Below, piece by piece: positions 8,214 through 16,483 of a stretch of 64,000 nt of DNA. Under the pieces are notes generated by a model. The model searched no databases, had not been told where the DNA came from, and saw only the letters and a list, made by a program, of their open reading frames with translations. Origin of the DNA: Sporosarcina pasteurii (GTDB lineage: Bacteria; Bacillota; Bacilli; Bacillales_A; Planococcaceae). Position numbers and translations under genes: made by a program. Numbering within the stretch: position 1 is the first letter of the stretch; each line of letters opens with the position of its first letter. The stretch is from assembly GCF_041295575.1 (NCBI RefSeq), contig NZ_CP160452.1, positions 248,001 to 312,000 on the forward strand. The letters are read 5' to 3'.

Positions 8214-9231
8214 CTTCTCCTTTCTGCACTGGAAGTTTCACTTCAACGATTGTCCCTTGTGAAGGAACAGAAACAATTTTACAAGTCGCCCCGATTTCAA
8301 TCGCTCGTTCTTTTACATTTTGCAGTCCGTAAGAAATTGCCTTTTCATCGGTTTGTTTAAAACCAACGCCATTATCTTGAATGCGTAAAATGGCGAGGTC
8401 ATCACGTTCGACGAATAGCACATTGACTTCCGTTGCTTGCGCATGCCGCAACGTATTCGATAGCGTTTCTTGCGCTATGCGGAATAGATGATCTTCTGCA
8501 CCTTTAGAAAGAGAAACTTCTTCCAAACGGTAATGAATATCGAAAAACACTTTTTCTTTTAATTCTACAAGTAAGTCTTCAAGTCCTTCTGCAATCGATT
8601 TATTATTCAACGCTGCAGGGCGTAGATGGAGAAGAAGGGCGCGCATTTCAAGCTGGGCTTGCTGCACAATTCTTTCAACTTGTTGTAATAAAGGGTTTTG
8701 TTCTTCTTCGGAATCTTCACTTTCCGTAATAGCAGAAAGTAACATTGAAGCGGCAAATAACTGTTGAGAAACGGAGTCATGCAGTTCGCGTGCGAGCCGT
8801 TGCCGTTCTTCTACAACACGCTCTTGAATAAGTTTATCTTGTGCTTCTGCGCGCTCATCTGTAATTCTTTTTAAACTATTACGTTGTGTTACGAGCACAT
8901 TGGACACTTCATGAAGCGCTCTGTCGATACGATGAGGTAAATCTTCGTTTTGCGTGAAGGCTTTCTCAGTATCTACAAGCTCCGCAACTTTACGTTCAAT
9001 TGCTTTTTCTTTGGCGCGTCCCATTGTATGCGTCCAAATAGCAATGCTCCAGCTGAGGATGATTGTTGTTGTTAGTATCCATAGGCCGAGCGGAATATCT
9101 GCGAATTGTAATTGGTAAAAAGCGAACCAGCTTTCTCTTAAAGGAAGTGCTAGTAAAAAATAAGCGTATACTGCAGCGATTGCTAAAAATAAAAAAGTTA
9201 AAAAGAAACCTCTGCTAATAATCGACTTCAT
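8200..9231 (-). CDS. liaS: LiaS/VraS-type sensor histidine kinase
   Basis: Membrane sensor kinase responding to cell-wall-active stress through LiaF. Two N-terminal transmembrane segments (about 8-28 and 48-66) enclose a short extracellular loop, as expected for intramembrane-sensing kinases. A HisKA_3 domain has His151 ([12 protein letters not shown]), and the HATPase has an N-box ([12 protein letters not shown]) and DNGVGF. The ATG at 9231 overlaps the liaF stop as ATGA, so it is preferred to the in-frame start at 9261 inside liaF. Confidence 0.92.
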   Translation of the reverse strand: MKSIISRGFFLTFLFLAIAAVYAYFLLALPLRESWFAFYQLQFADIPLGLWILTTTIILSWSIAIWTHTMGRAKEKAIERKVAELVDTEKAFTQNEDLPHRIDRALHEVSNVLVTQRNSLKRITDERAEAQDKLIQERVVEERQRLARELHDSVSQQLFAASMLLSAITESEDSEEEQNPLLQQVERIVQQAQLEMRALLLHLRPAALNNKSIAEGLEDLLVELKEKVFFDIHYRLEEVSLSKGAEDHLFRIAQETLSNTLRHAQATEVNVLFVERDDLAILRIQDNGVGFKQTDEKAISYGLQNVKERAIEIGATCKIVSVPSQGTIVEVKLPVQKGEDEID

Positions 9232-9929
9232 TTTCGCACGACCTCCACATCTCCAGCCCATGTAGCGATCGTAATAATCAGTTCGGGGCCATATTCGGAT
9301 GGATTAGGGTAGCCGTCTTTTAAATGAAGAAATTCATTAATGAGCCTTTTTCGGTGTACGCCGAACAGTCTCGCTTCGCCAAATAATGTTGTGTAATGAA
9401 TCCGAACTGGAATTTCATAAGGCAATTCGATTTTGATTTTGCCAATCCCTTGCCGAACTGAAATGAGTGACGTCCCTTTTGGTAAGACCGTATCGGTTAC
9501 ATCAATTTGGATGTCGCCAAAGAGTCCTTGAATGTGAACATCTTCCCATTCATAAGAAGAGAACGGGGTCGTTTGAATTGAAAACAATTTATTTTTCCAA
9601 ATTCCATTTGGCGTTTCTTTCGTAAATTCTCGAATAGGGCGCATAATTTCTTCTGTCGGTACGCCTTTCCAAAGCTTGACTAAAATATATGCAATCGCCC
9701 CGAAAATAAGGAGTCGCAAACTCCATAAGTTGAAAAGGGCAATGAATACGAAAAATAAGCCTAAAATAAAAACCCACTTAGAGCGTCTTCGTACCCCAAA
9801 GTAGATGAGTCCGGCACCAAGAAGGACGTGTATAAAACTACCATTTCTGAAGAAAAAAGATTCGACAAAAACAAGCAGTAAAAATGCCAATACCCAAAAA
9901 GTGACTTTGTTTGTGTCGAGTTGTCTCAT
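9228..9929 (-). CDS. liaF: LiaF-type inhibitor of the LiaRS system
   Basis: Membrane protein that in Bacillus keeps LiaS off in the absence of stress. Hydrophobic segments fill residues 1-85 (about three or four helices). The C-terminal half (about 115-233) is a beta-rich domain with the DUF2154/LiaF signature ([45 protein letters not shown]). The ribosome site GGGAG precedes the start. The order liaF-liaS-liaR is conserved. Confidence 0.9.
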   Translation of the reverse strand: MRQLDTNKVTFWVLAFLLLVFVESFFFRNGSFIHVLLGAGLIYFGVRRRSKWVFILGLFFVFIALFNLWSLRLLIFGAIAYILVKLWKGVPTEEIMRPIREFTKETPNGIWKNKLFSIQTTPFSSYEWEDVHIQGLFGDIQIDVTDTVLPKGTSLISVRQGIGKIKIELPYEIPVRIHYTTLFGEARLFGVHRKRLINEFLHLKDGYPNPSEYGPELIITIATWAGDVEVVRK

Positions 9930-9979
9930 TTCAATAAACTCCCTTCTTCTTGCCGGACATCTGTCTAGCGAAAATAATG

Positions 9980-10003
9980 TCAGGAAGGCAGTTGCCTTCC
10001 TGA
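9980..10003. other. Strong hairpin between liaH and liaF
   Basis: A perfect inverted repeat of 11 bases (9980-9990 with 9993-10003), 17 bases past the liaH stop in the minus direction. The sequence after it on the minus strand is not a clean T run (CATTATTTTC), so it is more likely a leaky terminator or mRNA-stability hairpin. It would separate highly expressed liaIH from weakly expressed liaFSR. Confidence 0.6.
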
Positions 10004-10019
10004 TTTCCTATGTTATAGT

Positions 10020-10658
10020 TTACACAATTTTTGTTTCTTTTTCAGCATTTGTTTCCAATGATTCAAGTCGACGTTCCATTGAGGAAACTTCGTAATCACG
10101 GTCGATTTTCACACCAAGATTTTCGATGTACTGCTGCATTTCGTTCAGTGTCGACATTTTACGCTCTGATTGTTCCGGTGAGATGACTTGATCCATCCGG
10201 TGATTTGCGCGCAAAACATTTTCTTTACCCATCAGCTGCAGCTGACGAACTTTCATGTCTTTCACTTTATGTTTCATTTCTTCAAATTTACGTTCAAGTG
10301 ACATCAGCTCATATGCTGTTTCGCGAATGCTTTCTATTAATTGATTTGCGCGTGTGTCGTAAGCATTAATTTCAGCTTCAGCAAACTCAACCAAATCTTC
10401 TTCGCCCGTCTTTTTCGCTAATTCAAGTTGGTCGCGGCGTTTCTCAGCCATTGCTTGCGCTTCCTTAAGCTCTTTGTCCAATTCACCTTTTAATTTACCT
10501 TGTCGCTCTAATAACTTTCCAACAGATTCCGTTTGTTTTTCTGCTTCGCGAATATATTGATTCAACATCGCAATTGGATTTTTACTTTCTTTTTTATCGA
10601 GCATTGTGTGTAAATCAGCTTGTACTGAGTATTTAAATCTGTTCCAAAGTGAGTTCAT
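10020..10658 (-). CDS. liaH: PspA/IM30-family phage-shock protein, LiaH-like
   Basis: Peripheral membrane-protecting protein, the main effector of the LiaRS response. The 212 residues are almost entirely charged coiled coil (about 25-190). The N-terminal amphipathic segment and the motif ALDKKESKNPIAMLNQYI-like (here HTMLDKKESKNPIAMLNQYI) are typical of the PspA family. The ribosome site AGGAGG lies just upstream of the ATG. The gene lies between the repeat element and liaF. Confidence 0.92.
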   Translation of the reverse strand: MNSLWNRFKYSVQADLHTMLDKKESKNPIAMLNQYIREAEKQTESVGKLLERQGKLKGELDKELKEAQAMAEKRRDQLELAKKTGEEDLVEFAEAEINAYDTRANQLIESIRETAYELMSLERKFEEMKHKVKDMKVRQLQLMGKENVLRANHRMDQVISPEQSERKMSTLNEMQQYIENLGVKIDRDYEVSSMERRLESLETNAEKETKIV

Positions 10659-10725
10659 AGTGGGTTCCTCCTAATGTTTTGTAGTCTAATATCATGTTTT
10701 GGATTAATGATTCAATGATGTCTCC

Positions 10726-10918
10726 GTTGATTGGAGTGAAAGCCGTAACGAAGAACGGCTTTTGTGACCGAAAAGCGAAGCGTTTGGGAGCAGAGATTGT
10801 ATGACAGGATGCCTTAATTTCTGCAAAAACCGCAGAAATACGGCAAATCGCAATCTTCGTTTTGCGATTGGCTCACCGCCCGCCCCACGGAAAGCGTCCA
10901 CCCGGAACGGAAATCAAC
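10726..10918 (+). repeat. Dispersed repeat family A, composite copy with foreign interior
   Basis: 193 bp starting GTTGATTGGAGTG and ending GGAACGGAAATCAAC. The 5' 13 bases and the 3' about 55 bases match the copy at 29438-29566, but the interior of about 125 bp is unrelated. The interior contains three small hairpins of its own (about 10742-10760, 10820-10845 and 10850-10872). The element sits between liaI and liaH, inside the expected transcript. Confidence 0.75.
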
Positions 10919-10949
10919 ATTGTTTAAGTAACGTTGCCTTTTAATATCC

Positions 10950-11312
10950 TTAACGATTGTTTTTCGTAATTTCATCCCATTGTCTTTCAAAGTTTACGAA
11001 TGGATCGCTAGATGGTTGATGCTCAATGATATTGTCATCTGTTTGTTTGTTCCATTTATTCCAAACATAATACACACCAATCAATGCGATGATTCCGATG
11101 AATGCTGGAACATTTGAGATTGCTGTGATGAGGCCAATTACGAGTACGCCTCCCCAGAACAATTTAAGTAACGTTGAATCACTTTTTTTATAGTAATGTA
11201 AACCTGCATAGGTTATTAAAGCGGAGATTGCGAGCGCGAGAAGGGAACCTAGATTTGCTACTGCAACGATTCCTGCGATAATTCCTAAAACGACTAAACC
11301 GAATTTTTTCAT
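10950..11312 (-). CDS. Small membrane protein, LiaI-like
   Basis: 120 aa with about three to four hydrophobic segments (residues 5-45, 52-68 and 70-86) and a charged C-terminal tail ending in a WDEITKNN segment. The position upstream of the PspA-family gene, on the same strand, is that of liaI, the membrane anchor of LiaH in Bacillus. It is nearer in length to LiaI (about 126 aa) than to other known members, but the assignment rests mainly on context. Ribosome site AAAGGAGG, spacing about 9. Confidence 0.7.
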   Translation of the reverse strand: MKKFGLVVLGIIAGIVAVANLGSLLALAISALITYAGLHYYKKSDSTLLKLFWGGVLVIGLITAISNVPAFIGIIALIGVYYVWNKWNKQTDDNIIEHQPSSDPFVNFERQWDEITKNNR

Positions 11313-11645
11313 TTGTTGTTCCTCCTTTCAATTTGTAACTTAATCTTACCGTCAAATTCGACTTGTCCAAACGGGCGCTGTGTCGATTTATGGCTAAGAC
11401 TTTAGGCTGAATTCATCTCAGCAAAGGATTGACTATGAAACCGCTTTCAATTAGACTTAATTATTAGAAGAGTCAGTCACCTGTGAGGTGAAGTCAGAAA
11501 GAGTTGAATGTAAGGGGGGGATAAGCTCAGGTCTTTCAGTGTGGACAAGTTTTCTAGAATAAATGAGTAGCAGAACGCATAGCATCTTGGGAAGGGACAG
11601 GCAAAAGGATTTATCCATTATCCATTAAAAGGGGACCGATCGATT
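11313..11645. other. Divergent intergenic region, liaI / acyl-CoA ligase
   Basis: 333 bp that must hold two divergent promoters. I see an AAGGGG ribosome site for the ligase and AAAGGAGG for liaI. A segment with AAAGTCTTAGCC (minus strand, around 11395) could be part of a LiaR site but does not match a consensus well enough to claim. No hairpin, riboswitch or small gene was recognised. Confidence 0.5.
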
Positions 11646-13268
11646 ATGATGCAAACACCATTATTATTGTCGTCATTCGTTAAACGTGCCGAACAATTTT
11701 TCCCGGACAAGCTAATTATTTCACGTACTAGTGATGACCATATTCATCACATTACGTATCGTGAATTTGCTAAACGAACACGCAAACTTGCAGATGCACT
11801 TACAAAACTTGGCATGAAGCACGGTACAAAAGTTGGTTCATTCGCTTGGAACCACCATCGTCATTTAGAAGCGTATTTCGGTGTTCCGAGTACAGGGGCA
11901 GTTCTTCATATGATTAATATCCGATTGTCTCCAGAACACATTGCTTATGTCATAAATCACGCAGAAGATGAAATCTTATTAGTAGATGAAGATCTGTTTC
12001 CGCATTTAGAAAATCTAGCTCCGCATTTAAAAACGGTAAAACATTACGTCATTATGGGAGACAATAAGGAACTGCCGGAAACTTCTTTAGAAAACGTTCA
12101 CTTATATGAAGATTTGCTGGAAAAAGCATCCGATACATTTGAGTTCCCTGAAGACTTAGATGAAAATACTGCCGCAGGAATGTGTTATACCTCTGCAACA
12201 ACAGGGAATCCAAAAGGCGTTGTTTATTCACATCGCGGTATCGTTCTGCATAGTTTTGCGCTTGGACTAGCAGACTCAATGGGGATAAAAGAACGGGATA
12301 CTGTCTTGCCAATCGTTCCAATGTTCCATGCAAATGCGTGGGGGATGCCGTTTGCTGCTGTGTTTTTCGGAGCAACGCAAGTGTATCCAGGACCAGGTTT
12401 TGATCCAGCCCTCATTCTGGACTTGATCGAAAAAGAGAAAGTCACCCTAACAGCTGGTGTTCCTACTATTTGGTTAGCTGTACTCAAAGAGCTTGAAGCA
12501 AATCCTAGAGATATTTCTTCACTGCGTTCAATTGTTTGTGGCGGATCAGCGGCGCCAAAAGGACTTATTCGAGCATTTCAGGAGAAATATAAGGTACCGT
12601 TTTACGTTGGATACGGTTTAACTGAAACTTCTCCACTAGTTAGCCTATCCGTCTTCACTTCAAAAATGGACCAACTATCTGTCGAGGAACAGATTGATAT
12701 CCGTGCTATGCAAGGGTTAACGGTACCAGGGCTAGAAGTTAAACTGATTAACGAAGATGGAGAAGTCCCTTGGGACGGTAAAACGATGGGCGAGTTACTC
12801 ATCCGCGGTCCTTGGATTGCAGATGAGTATTATAAAGACGAACGCACAGCGAAAGCATTTAAAGACGGTTGGTTCTACACTGGAGATATTGCAGTGATGA
12901 CTGAAGATGGTTATTTAAAATTAACAGATAGAACTGCGGACCTGATTAAAAGTGGTGGGGAATGGATATCTTCCGTTGATCTAGAAAATGCCTTCATGAC
13001 GCATGATGCGGTATTTGAAGCGGCAGTTATCGCAGTGCCTCATGAAAAATGGTTAGAACGCCCACTCGCATGCGTCGTTCTGCATGGAGGACAAACTGCG
13101 GATGATAACATGAAAAAAGAATTGCTTACTTATATAGAAGGGCAGTTTGCAAAATGGTGGGTGCCAGATGACATCGTCTTTTTAGATGAAATTCCAAAAA
13201 CATCGGTAGGGAAGTTTTTGAAGAGAGCACTTCGTGAGCAGCTTGCTACAAGTGTTGAAGGGGTATGA
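11646..13268 (+). CDS. Medium/long-chain fatty acid-CoA ligase
   Basis: AMP-forming ligase that activates fatty acids for beta-oxidation or other use, cytoplasmic. P-loop TSATTGNPKGVVYSHR (about residues 180-195), the YGLTETSP core motif, DGWFYTGDIA and the C-terminal catalytic lysine (PKTSVGKFLKR) are intact. The length of 540 aa and the MFHANAWGMPF motif fit the AlkK-like medium/long-chain group. It is preceded by AAGGGG; ATGs at 11646 and 11649 are both possible. Its terminator has been split by the IS element downstream. Confidence 0.88.
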   Translation: MMQTPLLLSSFVKRAEQFFPDKLIISRTSDDHIHHITYREFAKRTRKLADALTKLGMKHGTKVGSFAWNHHRHLEAYFGVPSTGAVLHMINIRLSPEHIAYVINHAEDEILLVDEDLFPHLENLAPHLKTVKHYVIMGDNKELPETSLENVHLYEDLLEKASDTFEFPEDLDENTAAGMCYTSATTGNPKGVVYSHRGIVLHSFALGLADSMGIKERDTVLPIVPMFHANAWGMPFAAVFFGATQVYPGPGFDPALILDLIEKEKVTLTAGVPTIWLAVLKELEANPRDISSLRSIVCGGSAAPKGLIRAFQEKYKVPFYVGYGLTETSPLVSLSVFTSKMDQLSVEEQIDIRAMQGLTVPGLEVKLINEDGEVPWDGKTMGELLIRGPWIADEYYKDERTAKAFKDGWFYTGDIAVMTEDGYLKLTDRTADLIKSGGEWISSVDLENAFMTHDAVFEAAVIAVPHEKWLERPLACVVLHGGQTADDNMKKELLTYIEGQFAKWWVPDDIVFLDEIPKTSVGKFLKRALREQLATSVEGV

Positions 13269-13349
13269 ATAGATAACAATCTATGAATAGATGCATAAGT
13301 AAACACCTTGGATAGTATTTTTGCACTGACTTAAGAAAATGAGACAAAT

Positions 13350-13410
13350 AAAAGCACCTTTCGTTGAAAAACGGGTATACCATACCTAAATACAACGTGG
13401 AGGTGCTTTT
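13350..13410 (+). promoter_or_regulatory. Hairpin sequestering the orfA ribosome site
   Basis: AAAAGCACCT (13350-13359) pairs perfectly with AGGTGCTTTT (13401-13410), extended by TTCGTTG against CAACGTGG. The right arm contains the GTGGAGG ribosome site for the orfA ATG at 13414. Transcripts entering from outside the IS would fold this way and hide the site. Transposons are known to use this to avoid activation by neighbouring promoters. Confidence 0.65.
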
Positions 13411-13413
13411 TGT

Positions 13414-13737
13414 ATGGGAACAAGAGTGAGTTATCCTTATGAGGTGAAAATGAAGGCGATTGAAATGCGTTTAGCAGGAGTACCAGTAAAACAAGTATTA
13501 GAAGAGCTGAACATCAAAAATCATTCACAGTTAAAAGTTTGGATGAAATGGTATCGAGAGGGCGAAATTCACCGACTTTATCAACCAGTTGGCAAGCAAT
13601 ATAGTTTTGGAAAGGGACCAGAATATGGGTCAAACGAACAACGTTTAGCAGCCGAAAATCGTTATTTGAAGCAACAAATCGAAGTTTTAAAAAAGTACAA
13701 AGAGTTGGAGAGGAAGTGGTTGGACAAGCATTTGTAG
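13414..13737 (+). CDS. IS3-family transposase OrfA
   Basis: 107 aa DNA-binding subunit. An N-terminal helix-turn-helix (about residues 8-50, EVKMKAIEMRLAGVPVKQVL) is followed by a leucine-zipper-like coiled coil (about 70-100). Near its end, TTA AAA AAG (slippery A AAA AAG at 13689-13695) allows a -1 shift into orfB, giving the OrfAB transposase expected for the family. Confidence 0.92.
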   Translation: MGTRVSYPYEVKMKAIEMRLAGVPVKQVLEELNIKNHSQLKVWMKWYREGEIHRLYQPVGKQYSFGKGPEYGSNEQRLAAENRYLKQQIEVLKKYKELERKWLDKHL

Positions 13738-14555
13738 AACTGGTTGAAGAACTTAAAGATAAGATGCCAATTAAGGAAATTTGTATACACATGGGAGTCG
13801 CTCGATCAACTTATTATCGTTGGAAAAAAGAGAGTAGAAAAGAAAATAGTAAGGCAAAGCGTGATGAAGAGATTGGAAAGCTATGCACGGAACATAAATT
13901 CAGATATGGATACAGAAAAATCGCTGCATTAATGCCTGGAATCAGCGAGAGAACCGTCCAGAAAGTGATGCAAAAATATGGTTGGTCATGTCGTGTTAAG
14001 GTGAAAAAACGTAAGGTTACAGGTCAGCCTGCTTATGTAGCGGATAATATACTACATCGGGATTTTCACGCCACAGCACCTTTACAGAAATTAGTGACTG
14101 ACATTACTTACTTGCCTTTTGGACAATCGATGTTATATCTTTCAAGTATTATGGATTTATACAATGGAGAAATTATTGCTTATACGATTGATGGTAAACA
14201 GAATTTATCATGTGTTTTAGACACACTTAATCAACTTGATTCACTACCAGAAGATATTATATTACATAGTGATCAAGGAGCTGTTTATACTTCTTATGAG
14301 TATCAAAAACAGATAAAAGAAAAAGGAATTACCATGAGCATGTCCCGCAAAGGCACGCCTGTTGATAATTCCCCAATCGAAGCGTTTCATTCCACCCTAA
14401 AGTCTGAAACGTTCTATCTCGACGACATACATAGCACAACCAATGCCTGTGTTATTCAAATCGTCGAAGATTACATTAACTATTATAACAATATCCGAAT
14501 TCAAACGAAACTAAACAACCAATCGCCGGTAGATTACCGACAATTGGTTGCCTAA
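13716..14555 (+). CDS. IS3-family transposase OrfB (DDE integrase domain)
   Basis: It lies in the -1 frame relative to orfA and overlaps it; the GTG at 13716 is only a nominal start, because the product is normally made as OrfAB by frameshift. An HTH_21 segment (about 45-90) is followed by an rve core with the three acidic residues: Asp in LVTDITYLP, Asp in LHSDQGAVYTS, and Glu in SPIEAFHSTLKSE. No stop or frameshift damages it. Confidence 0.93.
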   Translation: MVGQAFVELVEELKDKMPIKEICIHMGVARSTYYRWKKESRKENSKAKRDEEIGKLCTEHKFRYGYRKIAALMPGISERTVQKVMQKYGWSCRVKVKKRKVTGQPAYVADNILHRDFHATAPLQKLVTDITYLPFGQSMLYLSSIMDLYNGEIIAYTIDGKQNLSCVLDTLNQLDSLPEDIILHSDQGAVYTSYEYQKQIKEKGITMSMSRKGTPVDNSPIEAFHSTLKSETFYLDDIHSTTNACVIQIVEDYINYYNNIRIQTKLNNQSPVDYRQLVA

Positions 14556-14615
14556 AAAGGTGTTTTCTTTGTGTCTCATAAACGGTCCCCAGTGCCTTTT
14601 GTCCAAGGTGTTTTT

Positions 14616-14785
14616 TGTGGATAAATATTTGGGGGCAGAAGGTTATTGAATTCGATTCGGTCTATGAAAACAGTTATTCACAATAATCTACTATCAAATG
14701 CTAGATTTTTCTGAAATTATACACATCTTTTTTGAGTTATACACTTTTTATGTGGATAACTCTACTCTATCTATACTTATCCACA
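14616..14785. other. Cluster of six DnaA-box-like nonamers
   Basis: TTATCCACA is perfect at 14616-14624 (minus), 14751-14759 (minus) and 14777-14785 (plus). TTATTCACA occurs at 14674-14682, TTATACACA at 14717-14725 and TTATACACT at 14737-14745 (all plus). The surroundings are AT-rich. No dnaA, dnaN or other replication gene is nearby, so this resembles the DnaA-box clusters outside oriC known in B. subtilis and E. coli datA, not an origin. The rest of the gap to 14942 has only the dedA ribosome site. Confidence 0.8.
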
Positions 14786-14942
14786 GAAAAAACATAAAAA
14801 GTTCACTCATATTCCATTGTCTTGTTAAATATCGTTAATTATGAGAAACTTTTTCAACTAAAGAACGTCCTATGTGCGATGTCGAAATAGATTTGCACAC
14901 GGACTCTATGTCTAGTAAACTGAATAGCAGCGGAGGCGTAAG

Positions 14943-15554
14943 GTGGAAAATTGGATTACTGAATTTATGAGTGAATTTGGCTATATTGGTGTTTTATTAT
15001 TAATTATGTTAGAAAATATTTTTCCGCCAATTCCCTCAGAGGTCATTTTAACTTTTGGTGGTTTTATGACGACCTATTCAAATATGACGGTTATTGGCGT
15101 GATTATTGCCGCAACAATAGGTTCCGTCGTAGGCGCGATGCTTTTATATAGCATCGGATTGCTGATTGACGTACATCGACTCGAAAAAATCGTGGATCGA
15201 TGGGGAAAGTATTTACGCCTGACACGCAAAGATATACATCGTGCGGATGCATGGTTTGATAAATATGGACCGTGGACTGTCTTTTTTTGCAGACTGATCC
15301 CACTTATCCGCAGCTTAATTTCGATACCTGCGGGAATGTCAAATATGAATTTCCCGTTATTTATTTTATTGACGACTCTTGGTAGTTTGTTATGGAATGG
15401 AATTCTCGTGATGGTAGGTGTTTCTGTCGGAGAAAATTGGCAGTCGATTGTAGAATATATGGATATTTTTTCAAATGTTGTTTACGTATTGATAGGAATA
15501 AGCGGATTGTTGGTTATATTGTGGTATGTACGATTCCGCAGAAAGAGAGCTTAA
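14943..15554 (+). CDS. DedA-family membrane protein
   Basis: 203 aa integral membrane protein with about five or six hydrophobic segments. The SNARE-associated/DedA region has the motifs ENIFPPIPSE (about 22-31), FFCRLIPLIRSLISIPAGM (about 115-133) and a GSLLWN segment. DedA proteins include lipid and undecaprenyl-phosphate flippases (UptA/PopT group), and this fits with uppP immediately downstream. GTG start, GGAGG about 5 bases before. Which DedA subgroup it belongs to cannot be decided by eye. Confidence 0.88.
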   Translation: MENWITEFMSEFGYIGVLLLIMLENIFPPIPSEVILTFGGFMTTYSNMTVIGVIIAATIGSVVGAMLLYSIGLLIDVHRLEKIVDRWGKYLRLTRKDIHRADAWFDKYGPWTVFFCRLIPLIRSLISIPAGMSNMNFPLFILLTTLGSLLWNGILVMVGVSVGENWQSIVEYMDIFSNVVYVLIGISGLLVILWYVRFRRKRA

Positions 15555-15561
15555 TTGAGTT

Positions 15562-16389
15562 ATGGACTTATTCGAATTAATTAAGGCGTTAATTTTAGGG
15601 TTTGTAGAGGGAATGACGGAGTTTGCGCCGGTTTCATCAACAGGTCACCTCATTATTGTGGATGATATGTGGTTGAAATCCCAAGAGTTTCTAGGAAAAT
15701 ATCCAGCGAATACATTTAAAATCGTCATTCAATTAGGTTCAATTTTAGCCGTCGTAGTCGTATTTTGGAAGCGATTATTTAGTTTAGTTGGTTTGTATAA
15801 AATCGACGGCAAGAAGATGAATAAACGATTCAATTTAATGCATGTTATCGTTGGGATGTTACCAGCAGTTGTATTAGGATTTGCGTTTAAAGATTTAATT
15901 GATGATTACTTATTCCGCGTAGAAACGGTCATTGCAGCGTTAATTGTTGGGGCACTATTGATGATTGCTGCGGATAAACTGGGTCCGAAATATCCAAAAG
16001 TGAAGACGTTGGATCAAATTACTTATAAACAAGCATTTACAGTTGGGCTTGTACAATGTTTATCATTATGGCCAGGGTTTTCACGTTCAGGAGCAACGAT
16101 TTCAGGCGGGGTATTATTCGGAATGAATCACCGGACAGCCGCAGATTTTACATTCATCATGGCAGTTCCGATTATGATGGGCGCAAGTCTCGTTTCTGTA
16201 TTAAAAAACTGGGAACATATGGAGATGGACTATCTATCTTTTTATGTTGTAGGATTTATTAGTGCATTTATATTTGCACTCATTTCCATTCGTTTTTTCT
16301 TAGCATTAATTTCAAAAGTGAAGCTAATGCCGTTTGCGATTTATCGTATTGTTTTAGCAGTAATCTTAGCGATTATCGTATTTTTATAA
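15562..16389 (+). CDS. uppP: Undecaprenyl-diphosphatase (BacA/UppP)
   Basis: Integral membrane enzyme that converts undecaprenyl diphosphate to the monophosphate carrier lipid for cell-wall synthesis; it also gives bacitracin tolerance. The two family motifs are present: EGMTEFAPVSSTGHLI (residues about 14-29) and PGFSRSGATISGG (about 172-184). Around eight hydrophobic segments, 275 aa, the usual length. It starts 7 bases after dedA and so is co-transcribed with it. Confidence 0.95.
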   Translation: MDLFELIKALILGFVEGMTEFAPVSSTGHLIIVDDMWLKSQEFLGKYPANTFKIVIQLGSILAVVVVFWKRLFSLVGLYKIDGKKMNKRFNLMHVIVGMLPAVVLGFAFKDLIDDYLFRVETVIAALIVGALLMIAADKLGPKYPKVKTLDQITYKQAFTVGLVQCLSLWPGFSRSGATISGGVLFGMNHRTAADFTFIMAVPIMMGASLVSVLKNWEHMEMDYLSFYVVGFISAFIFALISIRFFLALISKVKLMPFAIYRIVLAVILAIIVFL

Positions 16390-16398
16390 TATGAAATT

Positions 16399-16450
16399 AA
16401 AACAGCACTTTCCGTTGCTTGGAAGAAAAGCAATGGAGAGTGCTGTTTTT
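16399..16450. terminator. Bidirectional terminator between uppP and the metal ABC locus
   Basis: A long stem (AAAACAGCACT... pairing with ...AGTGCTGTTTT, plus an inner GTTGCTT/AAGCAA stem). T runs lie on the + strand and A-rich sequence on the other side, so it can serve both convergent genes. Confidence 0.9.
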
Positions 16451-16483
16451 GTGTAGAAAATGACTTACATGATCAATAAAGGT

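Larger units (their letters stand above)
13339..14579 (+). mobile_element. IS3-family insertion sequence, apparently intact (1241 bp)
   Basis: Imperfect inverted ends: ATGAGACAAATAAAAGCACC on the left, and the reverse complement of the right end reads ATGAGACACAAAGAAAACACC. It is flanked by AAA on both sides (13336-13338 and 14580-14582), a plausible 3-bp target duplication. It carries orfA and orfB joined by an A6G frameshift site. All DDE residues are present, so it is probably active or recently active. Exact ends could differ by a base. The IS150-like subgroup is likely but unverified. Confidence 0.85.
13301..14616 (+). terminator. Terminator of the ligase gene, split by the IS element
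   Basis: The left arm AAACACCTTGGA (13301-13312) and inner GCACTG (13323-13328) are complementary to inner CAGTGC (14590-14595) and TCCAAGGTGTTT (14602-14613), which runs on into a T tract. Removing the 1241-bp IS plus one 3-bp duplication restores a normal hairpin terminator about 35 bases after the ligase stop. The IS thus landed in the loop of the terminator. Confidence 0.7.

Noticed and set aside
11313..11460. LiaR binding site upstream of liaI
   Set aside because: AAAGTCTTAGCC is suggestive, but I could not match a full LiaR consensus with confidence.
13689..13737. Transposase gene broken by a frameshift
   Set aside because: The A6G slippery sequence and -1 overlap are the normal programmed frameshift of IS3-family elements; both frames are intact.
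14583..14942. Chromosomal replication origin
   Set aside because: DnaA boxes are present, but dnaA, dnaN, rpmH, gyrB and similar markers are absent and the flanks are metabolic or envelope genes; a DnaA-titration type cluster fits better.
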